Positions 57,010-64,000 of a stretch of 64,000 nucleotides of DNA are shown here, in pieces. Numbering within the stretch: position 1 is the first letter of the stretch; every line of letters begins with the position of its first letter. Under the pieces are notes generated by a model. That model was not told the DNA's origin and searched no databases. It was given only the letters and a program-made list of their open reading frames with translations. Source of the stretch: Verrucomicrobiales bacterium (lineage in GTDB: Bacteria > Verrucomicrobiota > Verrucomicrobiia > Verrucomicrobiales > V1-33); assembly GCA_018003315.1 (NCBI GenBank), contig JAGNEJ010000001.1, forward strand, positions 124,001 to 188,000, given 5' to 3'. The position numbers were made by a program, and so were the translations under genes.

Positions 57010-58080
57010 TCAGTTGCCTTGATGTTTCTGCGCCGCCTGGAATTCCTCCATGGTGAAGGGAGTAGGCAGGATCGACCGCACCCGCTCCAGAAACCATTCG
57101 GTGTATTGCGGGCGGGCCTCCTCCTTGAGGTGATCCCGGTTGCTGAACAAGTCGAGCGTGATCCGTGGGTCCTCCGTTTCGTCCATGAACAGGCAGCCCT
57201 CCGATTCGACAAAGCGCTGCAACTGTGCGGTATAAGCGCGCAGCACGTCATCCTGCTCACGGATTCCTTCCGCATTCGGCCGGCGCTTCACCCGGTAGAA
57301 ACACAGCTGAATCTTCCGTTCACGGGCCACCGCGATGAACCGCGTCATCAGGTTGCGATCCGGGTCCGCCGTGAACCGGGCAATGTTCACGTCGATGTTG
57401 TCGCTTTCCAGCGCCCCGGCATCCGGAATCTCCGGGCGCAGCCGGTCGAGGTCGAAGATGCGTTCGACGTGCTTTTCCACCAGGGCGTCATCGGATCCTC
57501 CCAGAGCGGCGGTGTCATAGGCAGTGTCGCTGAGTTTTTCGCGCACGGATTTGTTGGCGGCATCCGCAGCGAAATTGGAAGCGACAAACTGCCGCCACCC
57601 TTCCGCAGACGTTTCCCCCCGGGCCAGGGCCAGCAGCGGCTCGTCACCGGGCCGCATCGCCGCCCGAATGAAATCCAGGTGCTTGCCCTCAATGTGCAGG
57701 CCCACGTTGGTGAAATCGTAGTCCCGGTAAAATATAAAAGCCAAACGGGGCGGCGGCTGGCAGACCGCGGCGACATTCTTCAGATACAAATACCAGTGCA
57801 GCGTCCGAGTCCCCCCGACACTGATGTCGTGGGTGTGGAGGGGTTTGGCGATCTTGCGGAGGTGCCGCGGACTCAGCCGGGCGAATACCATTGAATTCCC
57901 GATGACCATGACCTCAGCCTTGGAATTCCTGGCTTCCTGGAGCATCTCCTCGTCAAAAGGGATGTCCGTCTTTTCATCGCGCCGGTAGCGCAGCCAGAGC
58001 GGCAGCCCCCCCAGCACCGGCGCCGCCACGACGGGCAGCATCTGGAGAAATTCCCTGCGGGAACGGTGTTCGAAGATCAT
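57010..58080 (-). CDS. Tat-exported SGNH/AlgX-like acyl-transfer partner of the MBOAT
   Basis: The start at 58080 gives 356 residues beginning MIFEHRSRREFLQMLPVVAA, where SRREFLQ fits the twin-arginine consensus, so export by Tat is likely. The SGNH-type block I is VMVIGNSMVFARLSP (Gly-Asn-Ser), and a C-terminal DLFSNRDHLKEEARPQYTEW carries a possible Asp/His dyad. Proteins like this (DltD/AlgJ/AlgX-like) receive acyl groups from the MBOAT and place them on the polymer. The start codon directly abuts the U-tract of the upstream terminator (58081-58114). Confidence 0.78.
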   Translation of the reverse strand: MIFEHRSRREFLQMLPVVAAPVLGGLPLWLRYRRDEKTDIPFDEEMLQEARNSKAEVMVIGNSMVFARLSPRHLRKIAKPLHTHDISVGGTRTLHWYLYLKNVAAVCQPPPRLAFIFYRDYDFTNVGLHIEGKHLDFIRAAMRPGDEPLLALARGETSAEGWRQFVASNFAADAANKSVREKLSDTAYDTAALGGSDDALVEKHVERIFDLDRLRPEIPDAGALESDNIDVNIARFTADPDRNLMTRFIAVARERKIQLCFYRVKRRPNAEGIREQDDVLRAYTAQLQRFVESEGCLFMDETEDPRITLDLFSNRDHLKEEARPQYTEWFLERVRSILPTPFTMEEFQAAQKHQGN

Positions 58081-58114
58081 AAAAAAAATTGGCGGGTCAG
58101 AATTGACCCGCCAA
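58081..58114 (-). terminator. Rho-independent terminator of the 58152-59192 lipoprotein gene
   Basis: TTGGCGGGTCA (58089-58099) pairs perfectly with TGACCCGCCAA (58104-58114) around a 4-base loop; on the minus strand the stem is followed by eight Ts (58088-58081). The last T lies directly before the ATG of the SGNH gene at 58080, so that gene needs its own, nearly leaderless start or read-through. Confidence 0.9.
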
Positions 58115-58151
58115 TGACTGAATTGTCCAGAAGACAAAAGGCACCGGAAAA

Positions 58152-59192
58152 TCAGGCAGCCTTTTTCTTTGGATCCGCGGCTTCCTCTTCCTTTTCTTCC
58201 GCCCCATTTCCACCGTTCTTCGCTTTTTCCTCGGCTTCCTTGAGGAGTTTTTTGAGTTCGGCGCTCTGGCCAGCCTTGGCCTTTTCCGCCTCGGCGGCGT
58301 AGTCGAACACCGGCTCACCCGGCTTGACGACGATGCGCGGTTCACCCTTGCCACCGACCATGGCTCCCAGCATGTTCTTGCCGATTTCCTTCATCTCCGG
58401 GTCCTCGGAGCCAAGCATTTCCATCGGGTTCGAACCACCTGCCTGCGCCAGCTTCTTTGCCACCGCGTCGTCCTTGATCAGGGCTTCCATGGCGGTGAAC
58501 ATCTTGCCAAAGGACAGTTCCAAGCTGGCCGTCTTGTCATCCACTTTGGTGAAGAGCCCGGAGTCCTTGATGGTTCCGCCCACTTCGATGGAATTTTTGA
58601 TCTTCATGCCGCCCAGCATCTGTTCCATCATCGGCTTCATCGCGCCAAACTGCTGGCGCATCTCCTCCACTTTCGCCTCGATTTCCTCATCGTTCATTTT
58701 TTCCTTCGGCTGCGGCTTTTCTCCGGCCTCCTTTTTCCCACCGAGATCCAGCGGCACTTCGAGAATCCAGTTTCCGTCCGCATCCTTGGAGGATTTGAAC
58801 TGACCCATTTCGGGCATTTCGGATTTGCCGCCGCCGCCCAGGCTGCTCATCGGGTTGCCGCTCTGCACTTTGGAAATATCCTTGAAGTAACCGGTCGCGG
58901 TGACCGTCAGTTTTCCGTCTGCACCCTTGACTGATTTGGCGTCTTTCCAGACGTCGATGCCCTTGGTCTGGGCGAGGATGCCGACGAGCATTTCATGCGA
59001 GGGATCGGCCTTCGCATTTTCCCCGCCCTGCTGCTGCATCAGGCCCATGAGCGGACCGAGGTCCAGGGTGGCCTTGATGTCGAGTTTTCCGCTGCCGTCA
59101 GGATTGATCGTAGTTTTCTGATCCATCTGGATGCAGCCCGTCATAAAAAATCCCGCCGTGGCAAGCAGAGCGAGGGCAAGTTTGCGAATCAT
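58152..59192 (-). CDS. Lipoprotein, uncharacterised, Met/Lys-rich
   Basis: 346 residues with a lipoprotein signal (MIRKLALALLATAGFFMTGC, Cys 20). The mature start CIQMDQKTTINPDGSGKLDI resembles bacterial lipoproteins with an LppM-like beta domain. The middle is rich in Met, Gly and charged residues (FGAMKPMMEQMLGGMKIK), and the C-terminus is a Lys/Glu/Ala coiled-coil-like tail. I recognise no enzyme motif. It is a single-gene unit with a strong terminator, and divergent from the S4-protein gene. Confidence 0.8.
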   Translation of the reverse strand: MIRKLALALLATAGFFMTGCIQMDQKTTINPDGSGKLDIKATLDLGPLMGLMQQQGGENAKADPSHEMLVGILAQTKGIDVWKDAKSVKGADGKLTVTATGYFKDISKVQSGNPMSSLGGGGKSEMPEMGQFKSSKDADGNWILEVPLDLGGKKEAGEKPQPKEKMNDEEIEAKVEEMRQQFGAMKPMMEQMLGGMKIKNSIEVGGTIKDSGLFTKVDDKTASLELSFGKMFTAMEALIKDDAVAKKLAQAGGSNPMEMLGSEDPEMKEIGKNMLGAMVGGKGEPRIVVKPGEPVFDYAAEAEKAKAGQSAELKKLLKEAEEKAKNGGNGAEEKEEEAADPKKKAA

Positions 59193-59306
59193 GGAAGTGT
59201 GCGTTGGGTTGGTTGGTGTGGAGTGCTCCCAGTGTGGAAAGCGGGTTGATTCTACCCGCGTTGCTGCGATTGTCTAAAAGATCCGCAGATTTCCAGAAAT
59301 CGACCC

Positions 59307-59720
59307 ATGTCAGGACGCAAAACACCGGAGTCCGTGCGGCTCGACAAGTGGCTCTGGGCGGTGCGCCTGTTCAAGACGCGCAGCCAGGCGACGGACGCCT
59401 GCCGGTTGAATCGAGTCCAGGTGGACGGACGCGAAGCCAAGCCGAGCCGGGAGCTGCGCACCGGCGCAACGATCGCCGTGCAGATGGAAGATTTGGTGCG
59501 CACCGTACGGGTAACGCAACTGCTGGAACAACGCGTCGGTGCCAGTCTGGTGCCGGCGTTTCTGGAGGATCTGACCCCGGCGGAGGCATACGAAGCCGCC
59601 CGCCAGCGCCGCCAGCAGCGCCGCATGGCACCACCAGTCGCCCCGCAGTTCAAGCCATCCGGACGGGCTCGAAAGCTGATCGCACAGCTTTACAACAACC
59701 CCGTTGATGGGGAGCCATAG
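59307..59720 (+). CDS. S4-domain RNA-binding protein (Hsp15-like)
   Basis: 137 residues. The S4 domain is at the N-terminus (VRLDKWLWAVRLFKTRSQAT then LNRVQVDGREAKPSRELRTG), as in heat-shock protein 15, which binds stalled 50S-nascent-chain-tRNA complexes. The C-terminal tail is Arg/Gln-rich (ARQRRQQRRMAPP). It is short but has the expected length (about 130). It starts 114 bases from the divergent lipoprotein gene. Confidence 0.92.
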   Translation: MSGRKTPESVRLDKWLWAVRLFKTRSQATDACRLNRVQVDGREAKPSRELRTGATIAVQMEDLVRTVRVTQLLEQRVGASLVPAFLEDLTPAEAYEAARQRRQQRRMAPPVAPQFKPSGRARKLIAQLYNNPVDGEP

Positions 59721-59759
59721 CCTGGAGAAACCGCACCAGCTCCGAACGCCGGACGGATT

Positions 59760-60878
59760 TCAGAGGGTGAACGCCGGCAGCTTGACGATGGCCCCTCCCT
59801 TGAGGGCGGATTCGTGGGCACAGAGGCCGACACAAGTCCAGTTGGCAGACTGCCGGGCATTGGGGAAAGGATCGCGGTCTTCCACCAAAGCGCTGACGAA
59901 TTCATGCACCAGGTGCGGGTGGCTGCCGCCATGTCCCGCTCCCTGGGTGAACGAGAGGTGGGTTTTCTTCCCCAAATCATAGACGCCTTTTGTCGTGAAC
60001 GGCTGAATCGCCTTGGGCAGGCGCTTGGCGAAATCGGGCGTCTTGACCAGGCTGGGAATTTTCGGCTCCGGCCGCTTGGCGGTATGCATCACCAGGGGTT
60101 CGTGCTCGATGAGCGGCCATTCCACAGAAGCCTTGTCGCCATAGACGTCGATGCTTTCGCGGTATTGGCGGGCGGTGTCGAAAAGGCTGCGGATGATGCG
60201 GGCGGAGACATCCGTGTCCTTGTATTTGATGTGGGCGGTTTCCACAGCAAACGGGCTGCCGTAGTGCTTGATGAGTTCCTTGCGGATGGTGCCGGAGCCG
60301 AAACAACTGACATATTCCGCGGGTTGGCCGATGAGTCCGGAAACCGGCCCGACGCAGTGGGTGGCATACCACATGGGAGGAAGGCCCGGCCAATAGTTCG
60401 GCCACCCGTCCATGTCCTGCTGGTGGCTGGCCTGGACAAACTGCAGGCGGCCCAGCTTGCCCTTGTCCAGCAGATCTTTCATGTAAAGATATTCCCGGGC
60501 ATAGACTACGGTTTCGGCCATCATGTATTTGAGGCCGGTCTTCTTGACCAGATCGACGATCTGCTTGCAATCCGCCGGGCTGGTGGCCATCGGCACCGTG
60601 CAGGAAACATGCTTGCCGGCCTTTAGCGCGGCAATGCTCATCCAGCCGTGGTCGGGGATCGGTGAATTGATGTGCACCGCATCCACGTCGGCATCCTTGA
60701 GCACGTCTTCAAATTTGGTAAATCGCTTGGCCACGCCAAAGGCGTCCCCGATGGTGTCCAGCTTCTTGGGGTCCCGCTGGCAAATGGCATGCATCTCCGC
60801 GTTCGGATGGCGCTGGTAAATGGGGATGAACTCGGCGCCAAATCCGAGGCCGACAATGGCAATGCGTGGTTTTTTCAT
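59760..60878 (-). CDS. Gfo/Idh/MocA-family NAD(P)-dependent dehydrogenase
   Basis: The start at 60878 (MKKPRIAIVGLGFGAEFIPI) gives 372 residues. The Rossmann motif is GLGFGAEF, followed by DADVDAVHINSPIPDHGWMS and the expected AALKAGKHVSCTVPMATSPA, where the usual EKP reads TVP. That change removes the common active-site Lys of the EKP motif. A catalytic-type His lies in AGHGGSHPHLVHEF. Family members oxidise sugars, inositols or glycosides. The upstream spacer contains a striking palindrome (60994-61018). Confidence 0.9.
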   Translation of the reverse strand: MKKPRIAIVGLGFGAEFIPIYQRHPNAEMHAICQRDPKKLDTIGDAFGVAKRFTKFEDVLKDADVDAVHINSPIPDHGWMSIAALKAGKHVSCTVPMATSPADCKQIVDLVKKTGLKYMMAETVVYAREYLYMKDLLDKGKLGRLQFVQASHQQDMDGWPNYWPGLPPMWYATHCVGPVSGLIGQPAEYVSCFGSGTIRKELIKHYGSPFAVETAHIKYKDTDVSARIIRSLFDTARQYRESIDVYGDKASVEWPLIEHEPLVMHTAKRPEPKIPSLVKTPDFAKRLPKAIQPFTTKGVYDLGKKTHLSFTQGAGHGGSHPHLVHEFVSALVEDRDPFPNARQSANWTCVGLCAHESALKGGAIVKLPAFTL

Positions 60879-60993
60879 GGTTCGTGAAGTGGAAGATTGA
60901 GGAGCAAACCGGAGCCGCAGCGTTCGGGCTGATTGCGCAGCGGGACGCAGGCCCAACCGGCGAAACTGGCTGGAAGGCATTGTTTTTTAGCCG

Positions 60994-61018
60994 TTGTCCA
61001 CCGAATTTCGGAGGACAA
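60994..61018. promoter_or_regulatory. 25-base palindrome, operator-like, upstream of the Gfo/Idh/MocA gene
   Basis: TTGTCC (60994-60999) and CCGAA (61001-61005) are mirrored by TTCGG (61007-61011) and GGACAA (61013-61018); only the centre (61006) and the A/A positions 61000 and 61012 break the symmetry. It lies 116 bases before the gene at 59760-60878, within a 273-base spacer without a gene. The plus strand has TTTTT right after it, so a hairpin role on that strand is possible too. Confidence 0.55.
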
Positions 61019-61092
61019 TTTTTATGTGAAATCGGACCTGCGTCAACCACCTTCACTCCTGCGCCGGACGGACCGGACCGCTCCCAAATCGT

Positions 61093-61123
61093 GGAGGCGC
61101 ACCAGCCCAGCCGGTGCGCCTCC
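61093..61123 (-). terminator. Terminator-like hairpin after the 61152-61712 lipoprotein gene
   Basis: GGAGGCGCACC (61093-61103) pairs perfectly with GGTGCGCCTCC (61113-61123) around a 9-base loop, 29 bases beyond the stop. Only GATTTGGG follows on the minus strand, so there is no clear U-tract. Confidence 0.5.
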
Positions 61124-61151
61124 CAGTGGTTCCGAAAACGAATGTCCGGGC

Positions 61152-61712
61152 TTACTTGGATTCCGCCGGGACTTCTTCCTTCGCTTTTTCCTTCTCCTTG
61201 CTCTTCTCGGCGAAGGTGTTCTCCATGCCGTATTTCTTCGCCAGTTCCTCCATCTTGCTCCGCGCGGCATCGCCTTCCTTGGTGATTTCTCCCATTTTAG
61301 CCTGGAAATTTTTCAGAAATTCCGGGTTCTCCGCGAGCTTCTTCTGCATGAATGCCTGCATGTCCTCCTGTTTGGCCGGGAATTCCTTCATCAAATCCCC
61401 CATTTTCTGGATGGAACCGCAGAGATTTTCAAAACCAGCCTTGAGGTCCGCCGGCAGTCCTTCCGTCGGCAGCGTTTTCATTTTGGTGATCAGCGCAGCG
61501 ATCATGCCGGGGCCCGGGGCTCCTCCGCTTTTCTTTTCCTCCTCATCCATCCATGCCTTCATTTCCTTGCCCGCTTTCTCAAAGGCAGCAATGGCCGCCT
61601 TTTCACCGGTTGCGGAGCCTCCTCCGCCCCCTGTGCTCTGTTCGGATTTGTTGCACCCCGTCACAGCCAGGGCGGCGACGGCAAGCAGGGAAAAGCGGAT
61701 CATGGAATTCAT
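61152..61712 (-). CDS. Lipoprotein, uncharacterised, charged helical
   Basis: 186 residues from MNSMIRFSLLAVAALAVTGC (Cys 20); the inner Met at 61703 is an alternative start with the same signal. After a Gly-rich linker the mature part is mostly charged amphipathic helix (AFEKAGKEMKAWMDEEEKK, EDMQAFMQKKLAENPEFLKN) ending in a Lys/Glu tail. It recalls the other lipoprotein at 58152-59192 in composition, with no clear shared domain. No function is proposed. Confidence 0.8.
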   Translation of the reverse strand: MNSMIRFSLLAVAALAVTGCNKSEQSTGGGGGSATGEKAAIAAFEKAGKEMKAWMDEEEKKSGGAPGPGMIAALITKMKTLPTEGLPADLKAGFENLCGSIQKMGDLMKEFPAKQEDMQAFMQKKLAENPEFLKNFQAKMGEITKEGDAARSKMEELAKKYGMENTFAEKSKEKEKAKEEVPAESK

Positions 61713-61843
61713 GGAGTTGTATGGTTTGTGGTGGCTGGATTTGATCACCAGCAGCGGCAGAAATGCGGCCCCGGCGGTGAGGTTGAAAGCGCGGCAGCTT
61801 TACCACCTGCGGTGAATCTGACAAGCAGTCAGAAAAAAACTTT

Positions 61844-63343
61844 TCAGAGCTGCCTTGCGCGTTCGATGGCGCGGACCATCGCGGCGGCCTTGTTGACGGT
61901 CTCATTGTATTCGTAGAGCGGGTCGGAATCAGCCACAACTCCGGCGCCAGCCTGGACAAAGGCAGTGCCATCCTTGACGACACAGGTGCGCAGGGTGATG
62001 CAGGAATCCAGACTGCCGTCGAATCCGAAATACCCGACGGCTCCGGCATAGGCGCAACGTTTGTTTTTTTCCAACTCGTGGATGATCTGCATGGCGCGCA
62101 CCTTGGGGGAGCCGCTGACGGTGCCCGCTGGAAAGGTGGCCCGCATGACATCGTAGGCATTGCGATTCTGGGAGAGGCGCCCCCGCACGTTGGAGACGAT
62201 GTGCATGACATGGCTGTAGCGCTCGAGGACCATGAGGTCGTCCACCGCCACCGAACCAAATTCCGCCACACGTCCGACATCGTTCCGGGCGAGATCGACC
62301 AGCATCAGGTGCTCCGCCCGCTCCTTTTCGTCGTGAAGCAGCTCATCGGCCAGGGCGTCATCCTCCGCGGGCGTTTTCCCCCTCCAGCGAGTTCCCGCGA
62401 CGGGGCGGATTTCCACCTTGCCGTTGATCACCCGGACATGGACTTCCGGGGAGCTGCCGACCAGGGAAAAACCCTCCTCAAATTCCAGGCAGAACATGTA
62501 GGGGCTGGGGTTGACGTGGCGCAGGGCGCGATAGAGGTCGATGGGCCGCCCGGCAAATGGCACCGCAAAGCGCTGGCTGGGCACAAACTGGAAGACATCT
62601 CCGGCCTTGATGTATTCCTTGCCCTTGCGGACCATTTCGCAGAACTCTTCCCGCGTGGTGTTGCTGGCGGGCGGCGCTACCTGGACCGTCGCGGCGGCCA
62701 TGGGCTTGACATGCAGCGGGGTCTCCAGTTTGCGGATCAATGCGGCAATCTTGACGCGGGCTGCCGCGTATGCCGCTGCCGGGTCGGAAAAGTCGTCGAG
62801 CACCACGTTGGCCACGACCTGAAGCAGGCGGAAACGGTGATCGAAAATGACCAGCGTGTCGGCAATCAAAAACACCATGTCCGGCAGGCCCAGGGAATCC
62901 GGCGGGGGTTCGCCGACGGTCGGCTCGAAAAAGCGCACCATGTCATAGGCCAGAAATCCGACGGCACCGCCGGAAAACACCGGCAACCTGGGTGATGGCA
63001 CGGCACGGAATGATTGCATGCAGGCCTCCAGCTCGTGGAGCGGATCACTGTCCGTGACAAATTCCCTGACGTGGTCCCCTTCCGCAATCCGCATCTGTTT
63101 CCCGCGGGCGGAAATGACCATCCGAGGTGCGGCCCCCATGAAGGAAAACCGTCCGGCCTGGCTGGTCATCTCGGCGGATTCCAGCAGAAAGCGCGGCCGG
63201 CTGCCGCCGATCTTTTCAAAAGCGGAGAGAGGCGTCTCGTAATCCGCAGTCAGCTCCGCCCAGACCGGCACCACGTTGCCTAACGCAGCCAAGGCGGTGA
63301 ATTCTTCAAATGAGGGCTGAAGCGGAAGTTCCGGAGCGGACAT
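61844..63343 (-). CDS. trpE: Anthranilate synthase component I
   Basis: The start at 63343 (MSAPELPLQPSFEEFTALAA) gives 499 residues, the normal length. The tryptophan feedback site LLES is at residues 53-56 (FLLESAEMTSQAGRF), which favours TrpE over PabB. Chorismate-binding blocks are FVPSQRFAVPF, YMFCLEFEEGFSLVGSSPEV, RPVAGTRWRGKTPAED and TFPAGTVSGSPKVRAMQII. With TrpG it converts chorismate and glutamine to anthranilate, the first step of tryptophan synthesis. No trpG is adjacent here, and no leader peptide with Trp codons was recognised in the 152-base spacer upstream. Confidence 0.96.
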   Translation of the reverse strand: MSAPELPLQPSFEEFTALAALGNVVPVWAELTADYETPLSAFEKIGGSRPRFLLESAEMTSQAGRFSFMGAAPRMVISARGKQMRIAEGDHVREFVTDSDPLHELEACMQSFRAVPSPRLPVFSGGAVGFLAYDMVRFFEPTVGEPPPDSLGLPDMVFLIADTLVIFDHRFRLLQVVANVVLDDFSDPAAAYAAARVKIAALIRKLETPLHVKPMAAATVQVAPPASNTTREEFCEMVRKGKEYIKAGDVFQFVPSQRFAVPFAGRPIDLYRALRHVNPSPYMFCLEFEEGFSLVGSSPEVHVRVINGKVEIRPVAGTRWRGKTPAEDDALADELLHDEKERAEHLMLVDLARNDVGRVAEFGSVAVDDLMVLERYSHVMHIVSNVRGRLSQNRNAYDVMRATFPAGTVSGSPKVRAMQIIHELEKNKRCAYAGAVGYFGFDGSLDSCITLRTCVVKDGTAFVQAGAGVVADSDPLYEYNETVNKAAAMVRAIERARQL

Positions 63344-63495
63344 GATGGTGAAAAAAGCGGACAATTTCCCGCCGCGATCGGTTTTGGCAAGATGGAAGCT
63401 GGCGTCCGGCATCCCAAAATCCGGTGGATTCTCGAATTGACGCAGGTTCAGCTTCCCGCTGTCATGATCTGCGCCGCAACCGCTGTGATTTCGTC

Positions 63496-64000
63496 ATGAA
63501 TTACTTTTACGCAGACGCCAGCAACCATGTGCAGGGTCCCGTGACTCTGGAACAATTGCTGGCCATGCTGCACAGCGGCCAGGTAAACCGCAACACCCTG
63601 GCCGCACCCGCAGGCACCCAGAACTGGATGCCCATTCATTCGCTGCTTGGCCAGGCAACGCGGCCTCCCGCACCCCATGCCCGGCCGCATGGACCCGTGC
63701 CCCACGCCGCGGCCCTTGCGCATCCCGCCGCACATCACCACCACCCCCACGCCCACCATCCGCACCTTCACCCGGTGGCGCCGCGTGGATCCAGAATGAT
63801 CCCGATTTACCGCCGCGGGGGATTGTTGCGACTGGGGTATTTTTTCTGGTCGCTTTCGGTGGGCTTGCTGGTCTGGGGTGCCGTGGTTTTTCTGCTCAGC
63901 GCGGTGGCGGAAACGCCCCACGAAAAAACCCTGGCGGATGGCGCCAGGCAAGTTTCCTATTCGGGACATGGTGCCTATTGGGTGCTTTTCTGGCTGGCGA
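63496..64000 (+). CDS. GYF_2-domain membrane protein, partial at right edge
   Basis: 168 codons are visible before the window ends. The N-terminal GYF_2 (DUF4339) domain reads MNYFYADASNHVQGPVTLEQ ... NTLAAPAGTQNWMPIHSLLG. A proline/histidine-rich linker follows (ten His in a stretch around AAHHHHPHAHHPHLHP), then membrane sequence (LGYFFWSLSVGLLVWGAVVF). GYF_2 modules are common in this phylum at the N-terminus of membrane proteins of unknown role; the domain probably reads protein-protein contacts. The start is 152 bases from the divergent trpE start. Confidence 0.82.
   Translation, partial: MNYFYADASNHVQGPVTLEQLLAMLHSGQVNRNTLAAPAGTQNWMPIHSLLGQATRPPAPHARPHGPVPHAAALAHPAAHHHHPHAHHPHLHPVAPRGSRMIPIYRRGGLLRLGYFFWSLSVGLLVWGAVVFLLSAVAETPHEKTLADGARQVSYSGHGAYWVLFWLA

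Noticed and set aside
59241-59259. GCGGGT/ACCCGC inverted repeat between the lipoprotein and S4-protein genes
   Set aside because: Six base pairs with a 7-base loop and no T-tract; common by chance in GC-rich DNA and not clearly an operator.

Overview
The window is GC-rich bacterial DNA that most resembles the phylum Verrucomicrobiota (a Verrucomicrobiaceae-like genome). This rests on the gene families, not on any database search. Indicators are a Planctomycetes/Verrucomicrobia-type exported cytochrome with DUF1587/1592/1588/1585 domains, an ECF sigma factor plus FecR-like pair of the Rhodopirellula/Verrucomicrobium type, two giant exported proteins built from lamin-tail, LamG and CotH domains, a PQQ-like propeller with a DWPQW start, a GYF_2 protein, and many lipoproteins. 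Shine-Dalgarno signals are weak throughout, so starts were chosen from signal peptides, family N-termini and overlaps. No insertion sequence, prophage, CRISPR array or rRNA was seen.

Layout. 1-898: sugar-phosphate isomerase/epimerase cut by the left edge, then tRNA-Cys with a good promoter. 1169-6629: exported TPR protein, purple-acid-phosphatase-like lipoprotein and diheme DUF1592 protein, all on the minus strand. 6825-8195: orphan NtrC-type response regulator whose ATPase has lost several hallmark residues; a 304-base AT-rich spacer separates it from a divergent squalene-hopene-cyclase-like gene. 10392-14920: pstS, exported rhodanese, pstC, pstA, pstB, facing an ArsR-type regulator. 15338-29476: two giant CotH/lamin-tail proteins, with a TatD nuclease and a tiny cysteine-pair repeat protein between them. 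29716-32458: AsmA-like protein and a monoheme exported protein. 32466-33836: beta-CASP metallo-beta-lactamase. 34027-40838: a heavy-metal RND efflux operon (His/Cys-rich exported protein, outer-membrane factor, adaptor, pump, His-rich exported protein). 41000-44180: ECF sigma factor, FecR-like protein, exported alpha/beta hydrolase. 44417-53012: PII, M14-type deacylase, exported FAD oxidoreductase, glucose-6-phosphate dehydrogenase, acetyl-CoA synthetase, PQQ-like propeller. 53043-59192: GT81-like glycosyltransferase, M48 protease, MBOAT/SGNH acyl-transfer pair, lipoprotein. 59307-64000: Hsp15-like S4 protein, Gfo/Idh/MocA dehydrogenase, lipoprotein, TrpE, and a GYF_2 protein cut by the right edge.

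The content points to a heterotroph investing heavily in its cell surface: large adhesin-like or matrix-like secreted proteins, extracytoplasmic hemoproteins and hydrolases, polymer acylation and metal efflux. The features most worth follow-up are the degenerate NtrC-type regulator beside the lone triterpene cyclase, the pst locus with an embedded sulfurtransferase, the cysteine-pair repeat protein, the metal-efflux operon with its His/Cys-rich satellites and C-terminally anchored adaptor, and a C-terminal module shared by otherwise unrelated exported proteins.
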